Assembly (NCBI GenBank): GCA_024234595.1
Contig: JACKNZ010000011.1
Coordinates: 1 to 64,000 of the forward strand
Length of the DNA stretch: 64,000 nucleotides
Source: Moraxellaceae bacterium
GTDB lineage: Bacteria > Pseudomonadota > Gammaproteobacteria > Pseudomonadales > Moraxellaceae
Direction of reading: 5' to 3'
The notes under the pieces were generated by a model that was not told the DNA's origin, made no database searches, and saw nothing but the letters and a program-made list of their open reading frames with translations. Position 1 is the first letter of the stretch; each line of letters opens with the position of its first letter. Of the stretch, positions 35,501-48,369 are shown one piece after another. A program made the translations under genes and the position numbers.

Positions 35501-36113
35501 TTGGCACGACAACATCCAAAAACAACTAAAAGCACATGGCATTTTAACAACATGGACACCCGATGTTATTCAATGGCTAAGCGAAGTTATGCAAGCACGG
35601 TTGCTCCCTAATTTAAGGCTGAATCAACTGCAAAGCAAAAATACCTTGCGTGAATTAGACTTTCACTTACCACTCAAGCACTTTCAAACCACAAAATTTA
35701 GGCAATGCTTGCAAAAACATGGCATTACCGTTGCAGAATTACCCTATCAATCTATTACAGGATTTTTAAAAGGTTCTATTGACCTCGTATTTCAACATCA
35801 AGGGCAATATTTTATTGCTGACTATAAAAGCAATTATTTAGGGCATCAGCTCGACAACTATCAAACACCGTCCTTAATCGAATCCATGAGTAGTCACGGT
35901 TATCACCTACAAGCCGCAATTTATGCTTTGGCTTTGCATCGCTGGTTAAAAAGCCGATTAGCCAATTATCAGCCACAACAGCATCTTGGCGGCGTATTTT
36001 ATTTATATTTACGCGGTATGAATCCACATGGCCAAGAAGGTATTTATCATTGGATTCCTAGTCTTGCCTTGTTAGAGGATATGAGTGCGATATTGATGGA
36101 GCAACAGCCATGA
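32538..36113 (+). CDS. recB: Exodeoxyribonuclease V beta subunit
   Basis: A 1191-aa protein. The SF1A helicase has Walker A EASAGTGKTWTL, motif Ia AITFTKAAAAELRDRI, motif II LVDEFQDTDSYQYQIL, motif III FLVGDPKQAIYGFRGAD and motif V/VI MTIHQSKGLEFPIV/LGYVALTRAAQRCYVY. The C-terminal nuclease domain is intact, with Asp1082 in GSIDLVF and Asp1095-x-Lys1097 in DYKSN (E. coli D1067, D1080, K1082). It is the 3'-5' motor and the only nuclease of RecBCD. It overlaps recD by 4 nt. Confidence 0.96.
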   Translation: MNNHQTVVTIPAIDCPLSGVQLIEASAGTGKTWTLSALYTRLLVQKKLEVKQILAITFTKAAAAELRDRIRRRLVEVKHYLEQDETQHTAQDDPVCVYLYGWLASKKQLSQGIQRLANAIVNFDEANITTINGFCQGELVEQALASGMPFESELLTDTAPLLHEIIQDYCRQQWRQADPLLVAYFLSREEFNPSNLAKFVTRVLQQGQARIVRPPFQANPSLFYYTKKLFEQAQHLWQQQAVRIQRLFEKHGDVLNGRTYTEDSISTWLITLNHAFEDNFINTMLTFEIDKPLQKLSHSQLQKAVKKNCPEFPEHSFFELAETLHDSMSKLKQHIQYQAIDFKCQLVTYSQKTLTERLFAQQSQSFDMQIKGLSQALNHGDAGLELAQSLRLKYPAALVDEFQDTDSYQYQILQKMYFHHLAQKQQCCLFLVGDPKQAIYGFRGADVYTYLKAHDAVAAPQKHHLAANQRSVSPLIHALNAFFNINSDAFKQEKIRYYPVTTGSRQHAVLSDTREAQAENYQSLRFVAYDVDKTTKDDGQSWVIQQMVAEIQRLLLGAAQEKVLLAQKPLQAKDIVILVRSHKEAEACRFALAKIGIKAAMQSRQKVFQSTEADDMARVLAAFAEPHNEGKVRAVLASRLCGKNISDLLTWQQDTKIWTQHLQRFYQYHQTWQQKGFMVAWRDFLQKEQAAQRIAQLPQGERILTNFLHLADLLHEEYRQRLGMHQLYEWFLQQRLEPQQTENAELRLESDENLVKIMTIHQSKGLEFPIVFVPMLWAPPSAQAMNTPFYHHNDEAIFDLSDSLNEQTKQIVKDEVLGEELRLGYVALTRAAQRCYVYWCPLDTPKSNIKNAALGHWLPQGLQSLRDLAQQHPLGIGLSTSTQPAMLQKIAINPSQQDLQVLESPKVPWGYRLTSFSSLQQGAKALQHQEETVEIKDSEGKEIVLEYAEQEVELARFNFAGKKVPASHAGNCLHKVFEFADFTQPVTDWHDNIQKQLKAHGILTTWTPDVIQWLSEVMQARLLPNLRLNQLQSKNTLRELDFHLPLKHFQTTKFRQCLQKHGITVAELPYQSITGFLKGSIDLVFQHQGQYFIADYKSNYLGHQLDNYQTPSLIESMSSHGYHLQAAIYALALHRWLKSRLANYQPQQHLGGVFYLYLRGMNPHGQEGIYHWIPSLALLEDMSAILMEQQP

Positions 36114-37774
36114 GTGTATTACAACTCCCGATTGAACCTAGTGAATTTGCCACAGCATGGGCGGATAGTTTAGCCAGTTTAATGTCAGCCTTACATCAGG
36201 CGCAAGGTGGTCACTCACAGCAAACAGTACGGCTGATGAGTTTGACCCGCGAGTTATGTGCTGCTTTAGATAATGGTCACTCTTGTTTGCAACAAGACTT
36301 TTTAGAAAAAAACACACGCATCAAATCACCTGTTATTGTCTCGGCACAACAGGCTTTAACGCAAATCGCGCCTTTGGTATTAGAAAAAAACAGGCTGTAT
36401 TTGTATCGTTATTGGTGGGATGAATACCGTCTCGCACAAGCCATCAAGCTGTTAAACCGACCAACTGAAAGCACTATAACCAGCGATGAATTGGCACAAT
36501 TAACTCAAGGCACATTAGCCAAACAAGCACAAGCCATACAGCAATCATTACAAAGTGCGCTCACGGTTATTACAGGCGGGCCGGGTACTGGTAAAACATT
36601 TACCTTGGTGCGGATTTTATTAGCATTACTAAAGCAAAACACCCAATTACGTGTTGCACTTGCCGCTCCAACAGGCAAGGCGGCTGCCAGAATGCAAGAA
36701 GCCTTGCGCCAAAGTCTCGAAAAACTATCAATTGATAAAGCAGTTAGTGAGCAATTACCCAGAACAGCATTTACTTTACATCGACTCTTGGGCATGGGAC
36801 ACAACACTCCACCAAAGTTTAACGCCCAACATCCCCTAGATTACGACCTCATCATTGTTGATGAAGCCTCAATGATAGATTTACGCATGGCCAGTCAATT
36901 AGTCACGGCCATTGCCCCCCAAGCGCGGCTGATTTTATTGGGCGATGCCAACCAATTAGCGGCAGTGGAAGCAGGAGCGGTACTGGCAGAAATTGGCAAA
37001 GCACAAACTTTAAAAGCAAATTGTGTGCATCTGACGGAGAGTAAGCGTTTTGAAGGTGTCATAGGAGACTTGGCCGAAGCAGTCTGTCAAGGAAACAGTG
37101 CTGCTGCATTACAAATCGCACAACAAGATAATAACGCTATTTTTTATCACCCCTTAGAACAGCCTGATGCAACCGCCAAAAAACTCTTTCAAGGCTATCA
37201 AGCCTTTGTAAAAGCACTTCAAACGCAACAACCCATTTCTCAAATTATTCAAACATTCGATAGTTACCGTGTTTTATGTGCAGTACGCGAAGGGGCTTAT
37301 GGTGTTAATAGTATCAACCAACGTCTCAGTGCCTTGCTGCAAAAAGAACTATCATTAGCAGAGGAATCGGCCATTTGGTATCACGGCCGACCTATTATGG
37401 TCACCAAAAATGACTATAGTTTAGATGTATTTAATGGCGATATTGGTATTACCCTTGCCGAAGAAGACGGATTTTATGTCTATTTCCCCACCCAAGACCA
37501 ACAACACCGACGCATTGCCGCTGCACGTCTTGCCTACAGCGAAACGGCTTTGGCACTGACTATACACAAATCACAAGGCTCAGAATTTAGCCGTGTAGCC
37601 GTCGTGCTTCCCAAAGAAGATTCAGCTATTTTAAGCCGACAACTTCTTTATACAGGCATCACCCGCGCCAAACACCATATTCATTTATGGGCAATGGAAC
37701 ATTTATTTATCAAAGCCATTGAGCAACAAACACAACGAGCAGCAGGACTACACGACAAAATTGACGCTAAATAA
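36110..37774 (+). CDS. recD: Exodeoxyribonuclease V alpha subunit
   Basis: A 554-aa SF1B helicase (E. coli 608 aa). Walker A is GGPGTGKTFTLV, motif II IIVDEASMIDLRMA, motif III LLGDANQLAAVEAGAVL, and the last helicase motifs are ALTIHKSQGSEF and LLYTGITRAKHHIHLW. It is the 5'-3' motor of RecBCD. The order recC-recB-recD without an intervening ptrA gene is common outside enterics. A MITE begins 4-5 bp after its stop. Confidence 0.95.
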   Translation: MSVLQLPIEPSEFATAWADSLASLMSALHQAQGGHSQQTVRLMSLTRELCAALDNGHSCLQQDFLEKNTRIKSPVIVSAQQALTQIAPLVLEKNRLYLYRYWWDEYRLAQAIKLLNRPTESTITSDELAQLTQGTLAKQAQAIQQSLQSALTVITGGPGTGKTFTLVRILLALLKQNTQLRVALAAPTGKAAARMQEALRQSLEKLSIDKAVSEQLPRTAFTLHRLLGMGHNTPPKFNAQHPLDYDLIIVDEASMIDLRMASQLVTAIAPQARLILLGDANQLAAVEAGAVLAEIGKAQTLKANCVHLTESKRFEGVIGDLAEAVCQGNSAAALQIAQQDNNAIFYHPLEQPDATAKKLFQGYQAFVKALQTQQPISQIIQTFDSYRVLCAVREGAYGVNSINQRLSALLQKELSLAEESAIWYHGRPIMVTKNDYSLDVFNGDIGITLAEEDGFYVYFPTQDQQHRRIAAARLAYSETALALTIHKSQGSEFSRVAVVLPKEDSAILSRQLLYTGITRAKHHIHLWAMEHLFIKAIEQQTQRAAGLHDKIDAK

Positions 37775-37778
37775 TGTC

Positions 37779-37877
37779 AAGACTTACGCAGTTCACCGAA
37801 ATTAGCGCGTTTTGTAAACACAAAACCGTTAAAAACGGTTAAAGTGTGAACAAATAAGCGATAAACGCGTAAGTTCT
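37779..37877. mobile_element. MITE-like element, copy 4 (about 99 bp)
   Basis: This is near-identical to the element at 26314 along its whole length: AAGACTTACGC ... GCGTAAGTTCT ends, shared CACCGAAATTAGCGCGTTTT and the internal AACCGTT hairpin. A few base changes in the ends suggest an older insertion. It lies between recD and the rRNA promoters. Confidence 0.8.
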
Positions 37878-37972
37878 AAATGTGTGTTATTATGGGTTTT
37901 GTACATAAAAAACTCATAATGCTTAAATCTTGTGCAATTGAGTGTAAAAATGAAAAATTATCGTTTTTACTG

Positions 37973-38000
37973 TTGACTCTGTTTTTAAAATCTATAGAAT
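37973..38000 (+). promoter_or_regulatory. rRNA operon promoter P1
   Basis: -35 TTGACT (37973-37978), 16-bp spacer, -10 TAGAAT (37995-38000), then the GC-rich discriminator GCGCGGCC, typical of stringently controlled stable-RNA promoters. The A/T-rich stretch just upstream could be an UP element. Confidence 0.85.
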
Positions 38001-38097
38001 GCGCGGCCTGCCAACGACGGAAGCGGAAGTGGAGTTGTTGGGGTGAGGGGTTGATTGAACTTGTTTGCTGATGAGTAAATAAAGTTGAAGAAACTGC

Positions 38098-38125
38098 TTG
38101 CCAGACTGGATAAATGCTGTAGAAT
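38098..38125 (+). promoter_or_regulatory. rRNA operon promoter P2
   Basis: -35 TTGCCA (38098-38103), 16-bp spacer, -10 TAGAAT (38120-38125), exactly 125 bp after P1 and with the same spacing. A GC-containing start region (GTGCAGCCCGACGCG) follows. Confidence 0.8.
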
Positions 38126-38196
38126 GTGCAGCCCGACGCGCTGACTGATTGAGAGATTGGTAGTGAGTTGAACGCTAATCAGACGATGATTAGTGA

Positions 38197-38207
38197 GATC
38201 TTTAACA
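38197..38207 (+). promoter_or_regulatory. BoxA-like antitermination site before 16S
   Basis: GATCTTTAACA resembles the rrn BoxA consensus TGCTCTTTAACA. A better match (AGTTCTTTAACA) occurs before 23S at 40268-40279. Confidence 0.65.
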
Positions 38208-38356
38208 GAGTGATAAGTAATTTGTGTGAATTTTTACTGATTGATGTATTGTCAAAATATTATCAGCAGAGTAAAGATTCTCAGTAATTTGAGAGTATTT
38301 TTTAATTCTGCTGAGCCAAGATTTTGCTGTTTTCGATAAAAGCAGCGATATAAATT

Positions 38357-39883
<1,527 letters not shown>

Positions 39884-39965
39884 ACGAAAGATGATATATC
39901 GTTAGTAAGGATTCACAACAAATTACTTATTGTTCTGTATGATTGTAAGTCCATGCGATTGATTC

Positions 39966-40042
<77 letters not shown>

Positions 40043-40088
40043 TAATCAACGAGAAGATAGGCTTGAAAGGATTGAATGGCAAGGCTTT

Positions 40089-40164
40089 GGGGCCTTAGCT
40101 CAGTTGGTAGAGCGCCAGCTTTGCAAGCTGGATGTCAACGGTTCGACCCCGTTAGGCTCCACCA
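40089..40164 (+). tRNA. alaT: tRNA-Ala (UGC)
   Basis: A 76-nt cloverleaf with acceptor GGGGCCT/AGGCTCC (one G-U pair), anticodon TGC in TTTGCAAG, T-loop TTCGACC and encoded CCA. It is the second spacer tRNA. Confidence 0.97.
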
Positions 40165-40226
40165 TTACTAGACCTTAGTGTTTTGAGTGATGCAAAGATA
40201 TTACTTAGAGTGCTAAGGTCTAGTAA
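40165..40226 (+). other. Perfect 14-bp hairpin in the rRNA spacer directly after tRNA-Ala
   Basis: TTACTAGACCTTAG (40165-40178) and CTAAGGTCTAGTAA (40213-40226) are perfect complements around a 34-nt loop, starting at the base after the tRNA CCA end. It is probably a processing signal for the tRNA 3' end or the spacer. The rest of the spacer (40227-40547) holds only the BoxA at 40268. Confidence 0.75.
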
Positions 40227-40267
40227 TCACTAGATGAAATAAAACGTTTGATGACGAGTCAACGTAA

Positions 40268-40279
40268 AGTTCTTTAACA
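40268..40279 (+). promoter_or_regulatory. BoxA antitermination site before 23S
   Basis: AGTTCTTTAACA matches the rrn BoxA (TGCTCTTTAACA) at 10 of 12 positions and lies in the spacer, where a second BoxA is expected. Confidence 0.75.
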
Positions 40280-40547
40280 ACATGAAAATTGAGTCTAAAG
40301 AAATTTTTATGATTCATTGTTATTGAAATGGCATCCATACTGCGCAAGTGGTTGAGTTGTTGTTAAGATAAAGAATGAACATATAGTATCTGAATAGAGA
40401 ACTGAGTCAAGCGAACTTGGTACGGCGTTACGAAAATGAAAAAGATAACTTAGTTAAGTCGATTAAGTTATTTAGTCATCGTATAGCTTAGGCAGGCTTA
40501 TTGTTATTAAGCTAATTTAATAGCGAATAGACTGTTTTGGGTTATAT

Positions 40548-43429
<2,882 letters not shown>

Positions 43430-43561
43430 ATATAACACCAAAACAGTTTACTTGATTTAGTTCAACAGCAGATACAGCACATAAACTCAACTCTTAAACT
43501 CAATTTTCTCGTTGTAAGATAAACAGATTAGAGCAAAGCCCAAAGCACCGCTCAACCCGTT

Positions 43562-43679
43562 TGTCTGGCGACCATAGTACGTGTGAACCACCTGATCCCT
43601 TCCCGAACTCAGAAGTGAAACCATAGTACGCCAATGGTAGTGTGGCATTCGCCATGTGAGAGTAGGTCATCGCCAGACC
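43562..43679 (+). rRNA. rrf: 5S ribosomal RNA
   Basis: About 118 nt with terminal helix GTCTGGCGA / TCGCCAGAC and conserved CCCGAACTCAGAAGTGAAAC and GAGAGTAGG segments. The exact ends may vary by one or two bases. Confidence 0.95.
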
Positions 43680-43687
43680 CCAATCAC

Positions 43688-43720
43688 AAAACCCTTCTAG
43701 CTAAACTAGAAGGGTTTTTT
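43688..43720 (+). terminator. rho-independent terminator of the rrn operon
   Basis: AACCCTTCTAG, loop CTAAA, CTAGAAGGGTT followed by a T-run (six T). It is a strong canonical terminator 9 bp after 5S. Confidence 0.95.
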
Positions 43721-43839
43721 ATTGCTCAAAATTAAAAAACTCCCCTCTCAAATCTCAAAAACCCGATGTTCTTCCTGTGTTTCGATACCCATCCTTTCAG
43801 GATGAAAAATTATTTATTTGATTTTGCCTTTTCCATTTC

Positions 43840-44265
43840 TTACCAAACGACAAAACAACCATAACCTTTGGGATATTTACGAACTTTGCCTTCATAAAAA
43901 CCACAACACTGGCTTCTTCGCTATTTTTTGAGTAGTGGATGTCCAAATGTAGCATACTGTCCTTCTTCTTTCGGACAAAATAAAATACCTTGTTCGTTTA
44001 TAGCCGCTTTATCTGGCAACATTAAACTGGCTAATTCTTTTCAGTCGGTAAACGCCAGCCAAAATCTTTAATTTCTGCGTTAGTTAATTCAGGCTTTGTC
44101 CATGTCATTTGGCTGCCTTGTCCGCTGATATTACCATTTGCCATGCTTGACCTAAGCAATAACGCTGCCATATTAAATTTGTTTCTGCATCATACCACTC
44201 TCTAAATCCATTAATTCCGATGGTTTTTTTGCTAAGTGTTTTAATGGATTGTTGTATTGTTTTTC
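43840..44265 (-). pseudogene. Frameshifted DUF1566 (Lcl C-terminal-like) pseudogene
   Basis: On the minus strand, pieces in different frames read in order: NGFREWYDAETNLIWQRYCL, then a +1 piece NGNISGQGSQMTWTKPELTN and FGWRLPT, then ELASLMLPDKAAINEQGILF, then NSEEASVVVF and YEGKVRKYPKGYGCFVVW before TAA. The series 'W.RY..G ... W ... WRLPT..EL..L ... FW/VVFY.G' is the DUF1566 pattern. At least three frame breaks separate the pieces, so the gene is dead. The 5' portion upstream of 44265 is also decayed and its start cannot be set. Confidence 0.7.
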
Positions 44266-44499
44266 ACAAAAACTCTTCTACATCAAATCTCTTAAACAAT
44301 TAACTAACAATTCAGTTGAGTCGCTTGAGTTGGATTTAATATTAGATATACTTGTTCAAAGTCTTCCTTTTGGGTTCAAAACGTGCAATTGCTAAAGCTC
44401 TTCACCAAAAAGTTGTGCCGCCAAAATAGGAAACTTATCTGTGTTTAAGCAATATGGGTACTTTTAAATCTTATATCATGAGGAAATCCAGTTTTAATT

Positions 44500-44794
44500 A
44501 AATTTAGCACTCTAATACAGTTCACTCTCATAATATCTAAGTATGCCTAGCTTTTTTAAACTTATTTGTGATGTAGCCAAAAGATCACCATGAATTGTCG
44601 TCAAATCTATATCTATCGCAAATAAGTTTTTCAACTATACTTGTTGTAATAAAAATTACCATCTATCAATACCAATCGCCCAAATCAAATTGCGATAAAA
44701 GCTAGTTCTCTTTGAAATTTTTACAGTCTGTTACACGCCTAAAACCATGAGGTACTAATAAATTAGTCAACAATGGTTCAAAGTGCTTTTTCAT
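44500..44794 (-). pseudogene. Frameshifted pseudogene (DUF4304-like, weak)
   Basis: An ATG at 44794 opens MKKHFEPLLTNLLVPHGFRR and VTDCKNF, then the frame breaks; the next frame continues RELAFYRNLIWAIGIDR and later frames AIDIDLTTIHGD. The 'LL.P.GF.R ... F.R....Y' start recalls DUF4304 proteins, some of which act as immunity proteins for contact toxins, but the match is by eye only. It begins 13 bp after the stop of the intact unknown gene on the same strand, so the two were probably one operon. The right end is approximate. Further degraded coding (EDFEQVYLILNPTQATQLN) lies around 44300-44400. Confidence 0.5.
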
Positions 44795-44806
44795 TTGTTT
44801 GGCGTT

Positions 44807-45247
44807 TTAGAAATTTATTAGTTGTAAATTTTCAACTGTTCTTTGCCATTCTACCTCTGCCGACTCAGGTAAAATCGTATTGGGTGACACGCACGCAATC
44901 CACGCTTCTTGGTCAAAAATAACCACGGAATGTTCTTTGGCAGCATCAAATAAAATTTTTAATAATAATGGCCACAGTCCAATCTCTGAAATTTCCATGT
45001 TGTAAGCAGCTTTATGAGTATTGGCAATATCGGCGGCGGTTCCTTTTAAAAACAATTCACTTTGTTCATCTTCATCATAAGTTTTGAGTAATCTTTCTAC
45101 GGTTTGACCAAAAGCCAGCATATTAGCGGTTTGCGTATTTATGGATTTTTTAGACAGCTCTGCTGCCATATCCATCGCGTCTTCAAAATCTGTTGGCTTG
45201 CCATAAACATCCGCATCCCAAATATATACATCGTGACGATTGCCCAT
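44807..45247 (-). CDS. Hypothetical acidic protein
   Basis: A 146-aa protein from an ATG with AGAGGG upstream. It is acidic and soluble, begins MGNRHDVYIWDADVYGKP, and has helix-rich central and C-terminal parts; no signal peptide or membrane segment. I do not recognise a named family. It is followed directly by decayed genes on the same strand, and its size and setting would suit an immunity or orphan accessory protein, which is speculation. Confidence 0.7.
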   Translation of the reverse strand: MGNRHDVYIWDADVYGKPTDFEDAMDMAAELSKKSINTQTANMLAFGQTVERLLKTYDEDEQSELFLKGTAADIANTHKAAYNMEISEIGLWPLLLKILFDAAKEHSVVIFDQEAWIACVSPNTILPESAEVEWQRTVENLQLINF

Positions 45248-45311
45248 GTTAATCCCTCTGTTATTATTATGATTTTTTCTGCTGTGATATAGCTTGTATT
45301 GCTAAAACCAG

Positions 45312-46145
45312 TTACTCCAAGCCACAATCGACACAAGCCTGCTTAGCACTAAAAAACTGACCATCATCTAAACGATAAGCTAATAATTGGCCACCCCACA
45401 CACAGCCACCATCTAGCGCAATAATAGGTGCTTGAGGGCCGTTGCCCTCGAGAGCTGCCCAATGACCAAACAAAATACGGGTGTTTTTGATGCTAGGATT
45501 GGGTAAGTTAAACCACGGATAATAGCCTTCGGGTAAATCATCTAACCCTTCTTTATGGCTAAACTCTAATTCACCTGCAAAATTGCACAGGCGCATCCGA
45601 GTAAGATAATTGGTAATCACTCGCCAACGTTTAGTGCCTCGTAAATGTTCATGCCACAAAGCAGGGGAGTTACCGTACATTCCACCTAAAAACTGTTGTA
45701 GTTGTTGCTCATTTTGTAATACCTGAGACACTTCGGCGGCTAAGGTGCGTGCTTGTTTTATTGTCCAGCAGGGAGGAATGCCAGCGTGTGACAATATCGC
45801 GTTTTGATGGGGAATTTCGACAAATAATGGTTGAGCGCGTAGCCAGTTAATGAGTTCTTGACCATCGGGTGCAGTGATAATATTAGCTGTGCGGTCTTTT
45901 TTCTTAACGGGACTATAACCATAAAAACAGGCAATTAAATGTAAGTCATGATTGCCTAATACCACTCGCGCACTGTTGCCAAGTGCTTTAACTCGACGTA
46001 ATACGCCTAAGGAGTCAGAGCCACGCGCCACTAAATCGCCTGCAAACCACAAGCAATCGTGTTGCGGATTAAAGTCGATAATGGCTAACAGTTCCTCTAG
46101 CGCGTCTAAACATCCTTGTACGTCACCAATGGCATAATCTGCCAT
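45312..46145 (-). CDS. apaH: Bis(5'-nucleosyl)-tetraphosphatase (symmetrical)
   Basis: A 277-aa enzyme that cleaves Ap4A to two ADP. Metallophosphatase motifs are GDVQGCLDALEELL, FAGDLVARGSDSLGVL, VLGNHDLHLIA and SHAGIPPCW; the C-terminal FGHWAALEG and LDGGCVWGGQL are ApaH signatures. It is the last gene of the leftward run surA-pdxA-rsmA-apaG-apaH, an order known from many gammaproteobacteria. Confidence 0.96.
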   Translation of the reverse strand: MADYAIGDVQGCLDALEELLAIIDFNPQHDCLWFAGDLVARGSDSLGVLRRVKALGNSARVVLGNHDLHLIACFYGYSPVKKKDRTANIITAPDGQELINWLRAQPLFVEIPHQNAILSHAGIPPCWTIKQARTLAAEVSQVLQNEQQLQQFLGGMYGNSPALWHEHLRGTKRWRVITNYLTRMRLCNFAGELEFSHKEGLDDLPEGYYPWFNLPNPSIKNTRILFGHWAALEGNGPQAPIIALDGGCVWGGQLLAYRLDDGQFFSAKQACVDCGLE

Positions 46146-46167
46146 GTTAATCTCACTTTTTAAATGT

Positions 46168-46548
46168 TCAATGTACCATGCGTGGCACGGCTAGGCTAAA
46201 AGCATCAATTTGTGCATCAAAGGCTGTGCCTTGTGCGTCAATCATGCCATAAGAACCGTGCATTGTGCCAACGGGCGTTTTTAATACCGCACCGCTACTA
46301 TATTTGTAGGTTTTGCCTGCACCAATCAAGGGTTGTTCTCCCACCACACCATCACCTCGGACTTCTTCGGTGCGGGCTTCACCATCGGTAATAATCCAAT
46401 GTCGGGTGAGTAATTGCGCTTCTTGTGAGCTATTATTAGTAATGCTAATGTGATAGGCAAACACAAAACGACAATCTCTTGGACTGGATTGCTCGGATAA
46501 ATACTCTGTTTTTACCTTGACGGTAATGTGATGTTGATGGTCAGACAT
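46168..46548 (-). CDS. apaG: ApaG/CorD family protein
   Basis: A 126-aa fibronectin-III-like single-domain protein. Typical motifs are FVFAYHISITNNS, LLTRHWIITD, EVRGDGVVGEQPLI and GTMHGSYGMID. The cellular role is not settled in any organism. It overlaps rsmA by 8 nt and precedes apaH by 22 nt. Confidence 0.95.
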   Translation of the reverse strand: MSDHQHHITVKVKTEYLSEQSSPRDCRFVFAYHISITNNSSQEAQLLTRHWIITDGEARTEEVRGDGVVGEQPLIGAGKTYKYSSGAVLKTPVGTMHGSYGMIDAQGTAFDAQIDAFSLAVPRMVH

Positions 46549-47341
46549 GGCTATGTAAATGATTCGTTAGTTGCACAAATTGTTGAACGCTTAATACTTC
46601 TGCTCGATGGCTTGGGTTTATGCCAACCGCTTCAAAATCGTTATCGTCGGCAATGCCTTTTAAACAGTTACGCACCGTTTTGCGACGTTGATTAAACGCA
46701 GTGCTGACAACTTGCTGCAGAAGATTTTCGTTATGACAATTATACGGTGAATGTTGCCACGGTGTTAAGCGTACAACAGCAGATTGTACTTTAGGTGGCG
46801 GATTAAAGGCTTCGGGGGGTACATCTAATAACCAATCGACCTGACAACGATACTGCACCATCACGCTTAGGCGGCCATAGTCGGGGGTGGCTGGCTCGGC
46901 TGCTAAACGGTCAACCACTTCTTTTTGTAGCATAAAAGTCATGTCTTTGACCAAATGACTAAAACTCAACAAATGAAAAATCAATGGTGTAGATATGTTG
47001 TAAGGCAAATTGCCTACAATTCTTAACGGTTGCGTAGGGGTGGCTAATTGCGCAAAGTCAAATTGCAGGGCGTCGGCTTGATGCAAATGTAATTCGCCTA
47101 AACCAGCTAAGCGTTGCGGTAAACGCGCTGCTAAATCGCGGTCTAATTCAACTACATGGAGCTTGTGGCAAGCAGGCAGCAATAAACGCGTTAAAGCGGC
47201 TAAACCCGGCCCAATCTCGACCATATTGTCGCCCACTTGTGGCGCAATGGCATGAATAATGTTGTTGATGACATTATCGTCTTCTAAAAAGTTTTGGCCA
47301 AAGCGTTTGCGTGCTTTGTGGCCTTGTAGGGAGTCGGTCAT
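46541..47341 (-). CDS. rsmA: 16S rRNA dimethyladenosine transferase
   Basis: A 266-aa SAM-dependent enzyme dimethylating A1518/A1519 of 16S rRNA. It has GQNFLEDDNVINNII, SAM motif MVEIGPGLAALTRLLL, the NLPYNIS catalytic motif and the C-terminal RNA-binding part with FNQRRKTVRNCLKG. The standard KsgA context with pdxA and apaG is conserved. The gap to pdxA is 53 nt. Confidence 0.97.
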   Translation of the reverse strand: MTDSLQGHKARKRFGQNFLEDDNVINNIIHAIAPQVGDNMVEIGPGLAALTRLLLPACHKLHVVELDRDLAARLPQRLAGLGELHLHQADALQFDFAQLATPTQPLRIVGNLPYNISTPLIFHLLSFSHLVKDMTFMLQKEVVDRLAAEPATPDYGRLSVMVQYRCQVDWLLDVPPEAFNPPPKVQSAVVRLTPWQHSPYNCHNENLLQQVVSTAFNQRRKTVRNCLKGIADDNDFEAVGINPSHRAEVLSVQQFVQLTNHLHSHV

Positions 47342-47394
47342 GTTAAAAGTCTGTCAAAATTTGGACTTAGGCATTGTGCTGCAAGTCCAAAGAA

Positions 47395-48369
47395 TTAGTG
47401 ATAAGCCATCTGTGCTGCCATGTTTAACGCGGCTAACAAACTCCCTACCTTGGCTTGGCCTGTACCAGCCAAATGTAGTGCCGTGCCGTGGTCAACCGAG
47501 GTGCGAATAATGGGTAAGCCTAAGGTAATGTTGACCGCTTCGCCAAAGCCTTTGGCTTTGAGTACAGGCAAGCCTTGGTCATGATACATGGCTAATACCG
47601 CATCAGCCTGAGCTAAATTGTCGGGTGTAAACAAGGTGTCGGCAGCTAAGGCATCTGACACATCAAGCCCTTCGTTACGCAGTTGCGTTAAAGTGGGGTT
47701 AATAATGTCGATTTCTTCGCGGCCTAAATAGCCATTTTCGCCCGCATGAGGATTTAAGCCTGTGACCAAAATACGCGGCTTGGCTATACCAAATTTATGG
47801 ATTAAATCGTGATGCGTAATGCGTATCACTTGTTGCAGTAATTCGGGCGTAATGGCATCGGCTACTTGACGCAAGGGCAGGTGCGTGGTGGCTAAGGCAA
47901 CTTTGAGGTCGGGGCAAGCCAACATCATCACGACTTTGGGTACGCCACACAGGGCTTGTAAAAATTCGGTATGACCACTAAAGGCAATACCTGCTTCGTT
48001 AATCACCGACTTTTGCACAGGCGCAGTTACTAGGCCAGCGGCAATGCCGTCTAAACAGGCATGGGTAGCACGCTCCAGCATTTCTAACACATAGTCACTG
48101 TTGGTGGTATTTAATTGGCCTGTTATTACGCGGTCACGCAAGGCGATGGGCCATACATAGAGTGAGCCTTGAGGGGCAATGGCCACTTCATCACCATACT
48201 CATAATACAACAGCTCCACTTCCATACCCAATTTAACGGCACGTTGGGTGAGTAGGGTCGGGTCGGCTAATACCACATACGGAAAATTAAAACTGTGTTG
48301 TGCTAAAGCAAGACATAAGTCAACACCAATACCTGCAGGTTCGCCCGAAGTCACTAATAAGGGTTTCAT
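47395..48369 (-). CDS. pdxA: 4-hydroxythreonine-4-phosphate dehydrogenase
   Basis: A 324-aa enzyme of pyridoxal 5'-phosphate synthesis. It shows VTSGEPAGIGVDLCLALA, FSGHTEFLQ, ATTHLPLRQV, GLNPHAGENGYLG, MYHDQGLPVLK and RTSVDHGTALHLAGTG, which include the metal-binding histidines. Its ATG overlaps the surA stop (ATGA). Confidence 0.97.
   Translation of the reverse strand: MKPLLVTSGEPAGIGVDLCLALAQHSFNFPYVVLADPTLLTQRAVKLGMEVELLYYEYGDEVAIAPQGSLYVWPIALRDRVITGQLNTTNSDYVLEMLERATHACLDGIAAGLVTAPVQKSVINEAGIAFSGHTEFLQALCGVPKVVMMLACPDLKVALATTHLPLRQVADAITPELLQQVIRITHHDLIHKFGIAKPRILVTGLNPHAGENGYLGREEIDIINPTLTQLRNEGLDVSDALAADTLFTPDNLAQADAVLAMYHDQGLPVLKAKGFGEAVNITLGLPIIRTSVDHGTALHLAGTGQAKVGSLLAALNMAAQMAYH

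Noticed and set aside
37880..38071. 63-codon frame across rrn promoter P1
   Set aside because: It runs over the promoter and leader and has no protein-like features.
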